Below are positions 44,449 through 54,500 of a DNA stretch of 64,000 nucleotides, piece by piece. The notes under the pieces were generated by a model, which searched no databases, was not told where the DNA came from, and was given only the letters and a program-made list of their open reading frames with translations. The stretch comes from Bursaphelenchus xylophilus (taxonomy: Eukaryota; Nematoda; Chromadorea; Rhabditida; Aphelenchoididae), in NCBI GenBank assembly GCA_904066235.2, contig CAJFCV020000004.1, positions 11,222,001 through 11,286,000 on the forward strand, read 5' to 3'. The position numbers and the translations under genes were made by a program. The first letter of the stretch is position 1; each line of letters opens with the position of its first letter.

Positions 44449-46802
44449 TTAATTCTGCGATTTTCCCTCCACATTAGTAGGAAGACTTGTATTACTAATA
44501 TTCGTGCTATAAATATTGACCTTCTTCCTTGTAAACACCCACAGGAGTTGTTGTTTGAACCAAGGAACTTGCGTGATCACCGTCAACGGGTTGATGATCG
44601 ATATCAGTGAGGATGAGGTGCAAACATACAAACCCGACCACCAGCAATCGAGCTTCAGCATGGTCAAGATTGTCGAGACGAAAATGGGCATGCCAATGAT
44701 GACAAATGGATAGGTTGCCTGAAAAACAAGGCATTACTGTAGTTAGATCGCAATGGCAAACATTTTTTTTAATGCTCAAGCATCAAGTTTTACAGTATGC
44801 TCAGACAAAAATTGAAATTACCTGCAGTTTCATCACAGTGCTCAAAACCTCATGGGCATGCATTGTGTGGGCGGACATGTTTCGGAAGTCTTGTTTGAGC
44901 CGCTGCTCGATCATCCGATAGGTTTTGAAGATGATTATGTACAAGATAATCATCATCATTTGACTGCCCAGGAAATGCGTCATGGAAAGCATGTCATTCT
45001 GAAAGATGAGAAGATACGATACGTACATAGTATAATGAGCAAACCAGAGCAAAGCTTTCATTCCGAAAAGCTTACCGGATCTCCAACAATGTAGCCGGGC
45101 TTCCCAAGTCCGAAAATCGATTCCCCCACAAAAATTTCAGTATGTACAGGCGTCTCGTCTTCATGACAGATAAAACAATAAAATCCTAGTAGAAGAGACA
45201 TTGTCGCACCAATACTGTAGATGCCAATGTATTCGGCAATCGTAAATGGCCTGATCCGACAGAGCGCCGAATACCGGTAGATGAATTGCATAGCCAGTGC
45301 GGCAATGCTGTTGTAACAGGCGGTAAGCCAGAATGCGATCGAGAGAAAGTTGTAGGGATAAGAAAGATTGGCAAACACACCGAGATTGATGTAGTACATG
45401 TGGCCTTTTCGGACTTCTATCACCTGTAAAAAAACGTATTTATTGGATGTGGGAATACGTTATTGGGTGGTCTTGCATTTGTAAATTTGTAGTTTAGAGT
45501 CGTACGGCATTCGTTATCGGCTGATAAAGGAAACGGGCACAACTTTTATAAAATTAGAACGAGCAACTTTCAGAGTATCAAATGCTTTTTTTTAATTTTC
45601 AATACCTGTCGCGGCTAGTCGACAACACAAAAAAATGTAGACCCTACTCTCGATTTTTCGATTTTTTTTCGAAACCGATCTCGGTGGCGGAATTTCCGAT
45701 TTTTTCTCCTCGGAGAGCGGTCGGTTTTTCCTGTCCACCCATGCCGTCGCGGGCACAAAAGGCTTTGCCTGGGACAGTAGCTATCAATCGTATTGGATTT
45801 CGAGTTGGTACAATCAATGTTGATCAATTCGAAGCGAGGAGAAATTGGAGCAGTTCGAGAAATCGCTGGAAAAAGGAAACGGTGGAGCTAATCTTGGAGT
45901 ATATACTGTTCAGTTCTGGCAGTGATGCTACTGGAATGGACACCTCCTACACACACCCGCTCGGACGCCCAAGGATAAGAAGGACCAAAGCACTATAGCC
46001 ACCGATGGAAGGATGTTGCATTGACTTGACAATAGAAACCATGCTGATTCACTCCATGATTTTTACATGTGATTAGTGAAATAAATTGAATTGAATCCAT
46101 CTCGGCGGCGGAAAAACTTCGAAATGCTGTGGGGCCCCGAATTATTGGATTTGGGAAAGAAGGAAAATCAGTTTGGAAGTCGCAGCCTGAGCGAGCGGTT
46201 GGCCGCCAGAGCGTATGGACAATTGGTGAAGAAGCAGCGGAGTGAGCTGTCGCACGGCAACCCGAAGTGTTTTCTGGCTCCCTTGGAACTCTTAAGTAAT
46301 GCAATTTTGGAGGTGGCAGAATGCTTATAATTTTTCCGACAGACTGATATTTTTTTTTACGTGAAATAATGTGAGTGTGTCGGGAAAAAAACGTGGATAT
46401 TCCGCAGCAAAATGTCTTCGCAGCCGCGCACTAAATCCCCAGCCGCGGCTAGCCCTCACAAAGCGATGATAAAAGGGTTTCCAAGGCCCGAAAAATCCCT
46501 ATTATTTTCCCGACAGGCTGATAGTACATATAGTTTTTACTCACCGGGATGACAATGAAATGCACGATCGAGTAGAGAGTATCACCCGCCACGCCGATCC
46601 ATATCACAGCACAATAGTTTCGGAGGACCCTGTTCTTCGTTGTGAACGTCAACAACAGCACTGTAACGTTCAGCAGAACCGCGACGAAACTGGAGATAAG
46701 TTGACAGATTATATACCCATCCTTCAGCGTCAAAGATGACAGAAAGCCAAAGGTGGTTTCGGACGAAATGTTCTGTTCAAAACTCTCCAAATCTGACGTC
46801 AT
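44449..46802 (-). CDS. Str-superfamily seven-helix chemoreceptor, four exons, ~350 aa
   Basis: Exons in gene order: 46545-46802, 45076-45423, 44822-44998, 44449-44718, all joined in phase 0. Seven hydrophobic segments: QLISSFVAVLLNVTVLLLTF, then one around SIVHFIVIP, FLSIAFWLTACYNSIAALA, YIGIYSIGATMSLLLGFYC, FLGSQMMMIILYIIIF, FVIIGMPIFVSTILTM and SSSLISIINPLTVITQV. The sequence MQFIYRYSALCR after TM3 is the QFxYRYxALCR signature of nematode Str/Srd/Srj receptors; NPLTVITQVPWF ends TM7. Length fits the family. Such receptors usually act in sensory cilia through G proteins; the ligand is unknown. An acceptor TTTTCAG lies one base before the ATG, so the 5' end is spliced or trans-spliced. The exact subfamily is uncertain. 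Confidence 0.88.
45580..46330 (+). pseudogene. Coding-like debris in chemoreceptor intron 1
   Basis: Opposite to the host gene, three stretches look translated: ETDLGGGISDFFSSESG with STHAVAGTKGFAWDSSYQS (45,670-45,810), EEKLEQFEKSLEKGNGG and TPARTPKDKKDQSTIATDG in adjoining frames (45,830-46,020), then an AATAAA near 46,073, and RSLSERLAARAYGQLVKKQ ending HGNPKCFLAPLELL (46,170-46,300). Frame changes and stops separate them and no convincing introns resolve this, so I read it as a decayed gene or retroposed fragment. The family is unknown. The HGNPKCFL segment has a second occurrence at 19.4 kb. Confidence 0.3.
46373..46523. repeat. R1 MITE, 'GTGGAT' subfamily, chemoreceptor intron 1
   Basis: TGTCGGGAAAAAAACGTGGAT to CCCTATTATTTTCCCGACAGGCTGATA, ending 22 bp from the exon 1 donor. 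A lone right end lies at 46,328-46,349. Confidence 0.75.
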
Positions 46803-47289
46803 CCTGAAAACTTAATTTTATGGCAAGTTCTTCAGAATCGTAATGTGGCACATTGCGAGCTTGTGACACATTTTCAGCACCTTCCAAGATAGTAAAAGTG
46901 CGGGGTAAACGTTTTCACGAAAGGAATTTTTAAAATATCGGGTTCAATTGTAACATGTGCAAGTTTAACACGGTTTACACGAATATCCGACTGCAGTGTT
47001 CGGTGAACAGGATGAATGAGAACACCAAACTGTTCCCCTAATTTATTTCAAGCGCAGCGACCGCCTGATTTCCACCGAATACAAAGTGTTCTCTGGCACA
47101 ACAACAAGGAAATTTAATAAATAAATTAGCGTTTGCAGCATGGGTTACTCGATGCATGACTTGGCAAAGTGCGAGGAAAACGTACTGTACAGTTGCTCTT
47201 GCACGTCACAAATTTGGGGAACGTCTGGGCACGTGTTCGTGCTCTCAGCGTCTATTAGTACTAGTCGCGCCGTCTCGACACATTTGCAT

Positions 47290-47385
47290 AGTGCGTTTTT
47301 TTCTTTTTTTTTAAATTTTTTATTTTTTTAATAAAAAAAATAAAAAAAAATTGAAATAAAAAAAAAACAAAAAAAAATTTTTTTC
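47290..47385. repeat. T-run / A-run tract
   Basis: About 95 bp of nearly pure T followed by nearly pure A, able to fold back on itself. Confidence 0.85.
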
Positions 47386-47431
47386 AGAGCTCTCCTGGAA
47401 TATGTATTGCAATCAAAAAATGTAAAGTGTT

Positions 47432-47773
47432 TATCAGTCTGTCGGGAAAATAATTTGGATACATCGCGCATTGGACTTGCCTATCGTCGCTTTTAGAAGG
47501 CTAGCCGCGGTTGGAGATTTGGTGCCCGACTGCGATGACGCAGTCGGGCACTACCCGACGACAAAACCACATTATTTCCCCCACAGACCGATGAGAAAAG
47601 TATCCGTCTGTCTGGGCGTAAAATTCCGCAGCTGGAAATTTGGTACGCGACTGTATCTTTTTTTACGAGGCAAAGCATTTTGCTGCGACTACTCGACACT
47701 GGGTAGTCGCAGCAAGTCGCGCCTTTGATTACACGGCGCGACGACTTGCCACTATTTTCCCGACAGACTGATA
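47432..47773. repeat. Two neighbouring R1 MITEs
   Basis: 47,432-47,592 (TATCAGTCTGTCGGGAAAATAATTTGG to CCACAGACCGATGA) and 47,600-47,773 (a degraded left end, then CCACTATTTTCCCGACAGACTGATA). Confidence 0.75.
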
Positions 47774-47815
47774 TTTTAAAAGACGATTTTTGGCTCGCTG
47801 CGTCAGCGGTGGACA

Positions 47816-49313
47816 TATACTCCGGGACTAAAGTTTGGAACAGGCCAGATTTTCTTTGCGGCTTGAGATCGGAGTTTCATTTCTTTTCCATTAGAATCGG
47901 AATGTATTAAAACCCGGAATAGATGCATAGCCATAGAAATCAGAAAGCTCATATGAGCAAAACACAAAATTCGTAAAAATAGGTGGGACAAAAGTTTGGA
48001 ACAGGGTTAGGAATGCGACCATAAATTTCCGGGTATAGTCAAAAACTCCTAGGCTTTGGTCTTTTTAGATGCTGCGAGGAGTCAGGATCTTAACGACATA
48101 CTGATTTTCATCGATAAGCTCAAAATGAAAAAAATTCTTGTTGAGCCAAACATGACGGTCTAATTTGGGGAAAAAAAAATATTTTTGGGTTGGGTTACCC
48201 ATGTTATCGATGTATTAGCATTCTAAGATATCAATTATGGTCGCATAATCTCCTGCAGACAGTCATATCCTCGCATTCACACCGTATACGCATAGTATGA
48301 ATTATGAAAATTTTGAGTTGTGCTTCAAATATTGGTTCAATGATTTTTACATCTTTTGTATGGCGGCTTGATGGCTAATTGGTGTTTCCATAGTTTTTGT
48401 GGGATGAAAAGGTATTTTGAAAAAATAAAAACCAACCGCTATTTGCAACACGAAAGGCCACAACTTCGAAAAACCCGGAAATATGAGATGACAAGATGAC
48501 CCATATTTTTTACTTTAATTTTAGGTCGCCATATGGCGCAAAACTAAATGCCTTTATCCTTTTCACACTGAAATAATTTTGTTAGCCAACTCTACAATGT
48601 ATTATACTAGGAATCCAGGTCAATGTAAGCATTGATTTTGGTGACCGAAAATTTGTTTTAATGTTTGAAACATCTGGCGGGGGATATTGCAAATTGCGGT
48701 CAGGTTTTGCTTTGTGAAGATACCTTTTTATCTCACAGTTATCATAAGCAGGCCAAATAGTCTTCATGTCGTCATACAAAAAATCTAAAATTCATTAGAC
48801 CAAGATTTGAAGCAAAATCCAAAATTTTCATTACTGTGCGGTTAAGATCGCTATGCGAAGATTTGAGTGTCTTTTTACGGTTGTACGACCATATTAAATA
48901 TTTTAGAATGCTAATACATCCATAACATGGGTAACCCAACCCAAAAATATTTTTTTTCCCCCAAATTGGACCGTCATGTTTGGCTCAACAAGAATTTTTT
49001 TCATTTTGAGCTTATCGATGAAAATCAGTATGTCGTTAAGATCCTGACTCCTCGCAGCATCTAAAAAGACCAAAGCCTAGGAGTTTTTGACTATACCCGG
49101 AAATTTATGGTCGCATTCCTAACCCTGTTCCAAACTTTTGTCCCACCTATTTTTACGAATTTTGTGTTTTGCTCATATGAGCTTTCTGATTTCTACGGCT
49201 ATGCATCTATTCCGGGTTTTAATACATTCCGATTCCAATAGAAAAGAAATGAAACTCCGATCTCAAGCCGCAAAGAAAATCTGGCCTGTTCCAAACTTTA
49301 GTCCCGGAGTATA
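47816..49313. mobile_element. Foldback element with TATACTCCGGG ends
   Basis: 1,498 bp, starting TATACTCCGGGACTAAAG and ending as its inverse. Arms are ~420 bp (47,816-48,235 and 48,890-49,313). The TATACTCC terminus and length match the family at 6,701 and 27,276, but arm sequences differ, so this looks like a sister family with TA-type ends. The ~650 bp middle shows no recognisable transposase. Confidence 0.83.
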
Positions 49314-49721
49314 GGAAAAAATCGATTTTGAGTTTTTTGCATAAAAATGACCATCGACATGTGCTAAGGAAAAGCGAATAACAGTTTTTCTCAATTCTGC
49401 CCGGAAGGTATAAATTTGCTTAAATTTGTCTTTTTTGGAATTTTCGACCTAGTGACGTCATAGAAAAAGGGAAAGGTTCCAAATCCCTTTTGCGAAAGCG
49501 AAAAAAATGTCCACGCATTTTTATGAAAAATACGCAGCAGCAGCAGCTTTAAGTTGCTGAGAAATAATAACAACGTTTGCTTCCACTTACTTTCCCAGTC
49601 ATCCCGTTTTCAATTACATAAATGTTTCGCTGCAAAATTTAGCGAGTATCAAGGGTGTTAAAGTTACACAACGGAGCCAGTAAACGCAAAATGAGCCCGG
49701 AAACTGTAGTCTACTCCAATT

Positions 49722-49961
49722 TTGATTCCTCCGCATACGAGTCATACTGTCAAAAATAGAAAAGGCAATGATGTGGTTACGGGGTATAGTCTTGAAGTAT
49801 GTAATATCTTGAAGGATACAAAAGGTGCTCCATCGCGGGTCCGTTTAGCTCGTGAACAATACAATGAAATGATTTTCAACATTGTAGCGGATTTAAGATT
49901 AAGTGTCCAACATTTAGTTGCACACACTACAAGTGCCAAGATATGTTTTCGAAAAGTTTAA
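49722..49961 (+). pseudogene. Unrecognised coding-like fragment
   Basis: 79-codon ORF containing NRKGNDVVTGYSLEVCNIL, RVRLAREQYNEMIFNIVAD and LRLSVQHLVAHT. Composition is protein-like and it is outside the recognised repeats. No family comes to mind and splice partners are not evident. Confidence 0.25.
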
Positions 49962-50055
49962 CCGTCAGTGAAAGGGTTTATTGAGGGACGGTGCTTTTAG
50001 CAGAGCGGTAAAAATCGAGGATGAAAGGCATTCTGCGTACAATTAGCAAAGGTTT

Positions 50056-50270
50056 TTTCAGTCTGTCGGGAAAATAATGAGCACTCGGAAATCGGATCCT
50101 TATTTTCTCGACAGGTTGCAATGAATTTGTCGGGAAAATAATTTGTCTTTGTCACGCCTTGGAATCGCCTATCATCGCTTTAAAATGGCTAGCCGCGGCT
50201 GAGGATTCGGTTTGCGGCGGTTGCGGGCAAATTTAGGACAAATCCACATTATTTTCCAGACAGACTGTTG
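50056..50270. repeat. Short R1 derivative and a full R1 MITE
   Basis: 50,056-50,119 keeps only the ends (CAGTCTGTCGGGAAAATAATGAGCAC joined to a right end). 50,123-50,270 is a 'GTGGATT' type copy ending CCACATTATTTTCCAGACAGACTG. Confidence 0.7.
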
Positions 50271-50929
50271 TCTGGAATTTTTCACCTAGTAACAAATAGT
50301 CATGTACAATAAAAGTCGTCTATTAAAATCCACTTTTTTAAAAGACTCTTACAAGCCCTTTAAAGAAACTTTAATCCCAAAAATATTGACATTTTTGTTG
50401 CGAAAGACACCCAGTTATTTCGCTTGGCAAAAGATTACATTTGACGAACTAAAGTAAATAATGTTTACAGAGTGTCGGGTACGTAGAAGCACAGAATTAG
50501 CTTTTGTCAAGAGAATTGGTCAATTAGTGGGCTAATCTGATGAACTACAAACTTGGAAAGTTAGCATGATACTGCACGTGGGTTAATAAGGTTTCAGCGC
50601 GCCTAAGCACCACGCCATGAAAGAAGATTGCTTTTCACTGGGAATTGAAGCTGGGATTTAACCAAAAAATCGATGGATTCGTGGCGTAGATCAGGCGGAC
50701 CCTAGAAAAAGAGTGTATAAAGTACAGAATTGCAGAACCGTTTTATACTTTGGCGAAAGTCATCAAACATGACAATTTTTTTATTCTAACTAACCCTAAG
50801 CTTTGGTTTTACGAACCTAACCTACCATTATGATTCAAAAAAGGCCAAAATTTTCTCGGAAAAACGAAGATCCCAATGGTTTATTTTTCTATTGTTAGCG
50901 TACGTTAAAATACCTCAAACTAGTCATAA

Positions 50930-51125
50930 ACTATCCCAGGACCTGCTGTTTTCTCTATTTCTCTAATTTTCACAAGACGAAGTCGAGGTGTCACGACTTC
51001 ACGTGCGAATTTGCATATTCCCAAGGAAGGGCCGACAAAGTGGTATAAAAGGAACGGAAATCTTCCCATCAAGGAGTGTAAAATCTGTGTTTTCTCCGCT
51101 GCGGCGGTTGTATTTGTCTGGCTCA
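50930..51125 (+). pseudogene. Membrane-protein exon fragment, homologous to 61.7-61.9 kb
   Basis: Open frame with TTSRANLHIPKEGPTKWYK, RNGNLPIKECK and a hydrophobic ICVFSAAAVVFVWL, followed by a GTAAGT donor at ~51,125. The minus strand at ~61,880-61,755 carries a similar sequence in which early differences are synonymous in this frame, supporting a coding origin. In phase, the next plausible acceptor (CCCTTTCAG at ~51,220) leads quickly to a stop, so it may be a relic. Confidence 0.35.
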
Positions 51126-51534
51126 GTAAGTGGTCTACTGTTATCTATTGTATCGTCATCGTATCCCTTTGCACACGGTTCCTTACACTATGAGTTCAGC
51201 ACTGAATTTGTCGCCCTTTCAGCTAAGGCCTACTGTTAGTTTGTCATTGTTTTGTATAGTCGTATTTGGGCTAGTGATCATAGATAGAAGAATGGAAATG
51301 ATGTCTTCTGCGATTTTTCAAGGGCTCTTCAATGACGTATGTCACTTATGATTTGGTGAGGGTTCGTATGTACACTTCCCTAGTTAGCTTTGCAAAATCA
51401 CGTAGAAACAAATAATAAATAACTTCTAACATTAGTTTTTTTTATTATCTATGGTTATTTTGTCTAATTTAATTTCGACTCTGTAGTTTTCTATTACTAA
51501 GATTTCAGTGTTTCTGTAAATACCCATAAGTACG

Positions 51535-51540
51535 TTTATT
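51535..51540 (-). terminator. Poly(A) signal of the cotransporter
   Basis: AATAAA on the minus strand, ~32 bases past the TAA stop. Confidence 0.6.
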
Positions 51541-51571
51541 GGATTATGTACAATGAAATGTGTTTCCAAGT

Positions 51572-54500
51572 TTACGTGTAGAACGTTAGGACGGACTCTT
51601 GATTCCCTCGGATCAACACCGTTGGCGGAAGATTCTTTGTCAGTTGATGCAACCACGACAAATACAACGCATAGGACATGTGTTTGCGAGGGACTGGCAT
51701 TGATCTGAAAAAAGGGCGTCGTTGGATGCATGTTTTGTAAGCAACATGAATGCTTACAGTACGACCAGATCAGCGGACTTGGAGTGCTCTTGTAGCAGCT
51801 CGGAGATCCTCAAATTCTTCATGGTCTTCGCTTCATGACAGGTCCATTCCATTTGTGAGATGAGGCCGGGTTCCTCGCCTCGGAACTCTTTGATCTCGAC
51901 GTTGTAGTCGTGGAGACTGCAAAACAGACGCAATGAATAACAGTGATATATGGTTAAAAAAGCAACAGAGCTCTGTTGCTTCTTGCTTTACTCCTTTTCA
52001 GAGGAGTTCCTTATTCTGGCCACAACTTATAACTTTGCAGAAACTGGTCAGAATTAGCCCAAATTTAGCGTGCAGGCTCAATTCATCGTTGTCAATGCCC
52101 GGACACTGGATTTAGTTAGTAATTGTACCTTTTTTTCACGTACCAACTTACCCTTCAAAAACGACTGCAGCCTGCGATTTTACACTTTATACGGTGAAAC
52201 ATGTCCGGAACTAAACATATTGCCTCCGTATAGAACTAAATGAGTCGTCATCGCCTTCGTAGGTACCCTTAAGACTATAGAGCTATTACAGTAATTCAGT
52301 GCCAGTTAGGTCGAAGCCTTTTCTCCTGACTTTGGTTCACAAGCTTGGCGCAGTTCGCAAAGTGCCTTTGTTGTGGCCAGAATAAGGAACTTTTTCCCAG
52401 TGAAGTCGCCCGCACAGAAAAAAGACTGCATAAAATTTGGCAACACTTTTCAAAAAAATCAATGCTTTTGATACCAGCTTGTCGGGAAAATAATGTTGTT
52501 TTGTCGCCATTTTTTGGAAATCGCCCATCATCTTTTTGGGCTAGCCGCGGCAGGAGATTTGGTGCGCAACTGCGAAGAAGCGAGACACTTTGCGGCGACA
52601 AACCCACACAATTTTCCCGACACACCAATGAGAGGGATGAAGTATCAGTCTGTCGGGAAAATAATTAGCATAGTGTCGCATCGAAAATCGCGTCGCCTCC
52701 GAAAAAATAAACTGTTCCGCCAGCGACACTATGCTTATTATTTTCCCGACAGACTGACAAAAATTACGTTGCCTTTTACTGCTTTTCTTACGTAGTTCCC
52801 ATCAGCTTTGTTCCCACATCCGACAGCACAATGATGTCCTTGAATTTGAGCCGAAACTTTTTCATCAACACAATCATATCCCTCTGCGCTTGCGTCACTT
52901 GGCTCTCATGGGAGATGGTAAACAGTCTTAGTTTCGCCCCCTCCAAATAAGATTTGCTATCCGTTAGTAAGTGAGGAATTAGTAATGACAGTCCACCGTC
53001 ATCGTACAGCCACCACACATCAATTGTGCCTTTCTTGACTCGGCTCTTGAAACTCTGTGTCATCGTTTGGAGAATGGTAGGGGTTTTCAGCTCCACTGGC
53101 TCCTCTGTCTCTGGTTGATCAAGGTAAAACGAGTCCATGGCGTTGTTTTTGTTTTGCCGCAGGATCATGACTCCCATTTTGGCGTCAAACGCGTCTCTAA
53201 AAAGATTCAGAGTGACGGACATGATCCAATGGCAAAAAAGTTACCATTTTGCATCCGAGAAGTATCGAAAATGTGGCAAAATGCCTCCCTCTCCAAGTGA
53301 AAAAAACACCGATTTTAAAAAGGCCGCTCTTTTTGTGACGAAAAGGCGCCTTTCAAAACGAAGTTTTTTCACTTGGAGAGGGAAGCATTTTGTCACATTT
53401 TTGATGCTTCGCGGATGCAAAACGGTACGTTTTTTGCCACTGGATCAGGTCCGTCACTATAAATAGATATGTTTACTGGGGATATACCTCAAGTGCAACG
53501 CTCAGATCTTGATGATAATTGGCAAAAATTAAGATAAAATTTTGTCTAGGACATGTGTGTGATTTTGTCCACTCGCTTGGCCACAAAACTAGTTGAATAT
53601 CTCGGCTTTCCCTGGAAAACGAGAGCAAAACTTTTCAGTGATTGATATGCGGCCTATGCTAGAAGTTTGGGCAAATTTTTAAGAAACGCTGAGCGTCGCA
53701 CGTGTCAGTGGAGACTGTGACGTGCAACGCCACTGTATCTTCGGTCTACTGTCAACGTTTGTTGGAGAAAAGCCCCTTCATCTTCATACAAATTAACGCT
53801 CCAAAACAGGGCCTAGAAGCCCTCTTCATGCAAGACTCACTGTATGATCTCAAAGTAGTTTTTCATCTCATCCAACTTTTTCCTCCCCTCGCTTATCCAA
53901 TCCTCTTTGAAGCCCAAAAGCAGCACATTTGGCTTCATTTTTCCCAAGCCGGCGGTTTGGATCAGCTGCCTGGCCCCACCCGGGATAGAATCGTTGATTG
54001 TGGTCGCCATGAAAGCCTTCACTTTGCGATCCCTCAGCCAGCGTTCGTAGCAGCTATTGAGGTTCTCCAAGAGTTGGTACTGGTTTGCATCATCGCTGAT
54101 TTTCTATAGAAAAATTATGATTAGAGAACATAAAGCTCCATAAATTTAATTTTCTCGGCGGTGATGAGATTTTCTCTGTGGCAGAGTGCTCATTATTTTC
54201 CCGACAAATTGATAAGAGCCTAAAATCTTTCTCGTAAAATTATGCTCTTTATTCGAACCAGTTTTGCTCAATTTCTCATACCCTCTTACCGTTATGACAT
54301 TTGCGCACAGCATCAGAGACTTGTCTCTCGTAATGCTGCCGACAAAGTCGACCAGAAACGTTCGTTCCATCGGATTCCCGGTCATCACCATGATCTGGGG
54401 CCGGTAGTTTTTCACATGCTCTTCCATCGATTCCAGCTTGGTTAGGCCCGTGAGGGCGTTGCGGTAGCAATGGGCTTGCGGGGAGGAGCCCCAGTTGACG

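Larger units (their letters stand above)
46803..51571. other. Interval between chemoreceptor and cotransporter
   Basis: R1 MITEs, a 1.5 kb foldback element and two doubtful coding fragments (49.7 and 50.9-51.4 kb). 46,810-47,285 and 50,280-50,900 show nothing identifiable. Confidence 0.5.

Noticed and set aside
48582..48779. Possible transposase in the 47.8 kb foldback loop
   Set aside because: The 65-codon ORF shows no DDE block or helix-turn-helix I can recognise.
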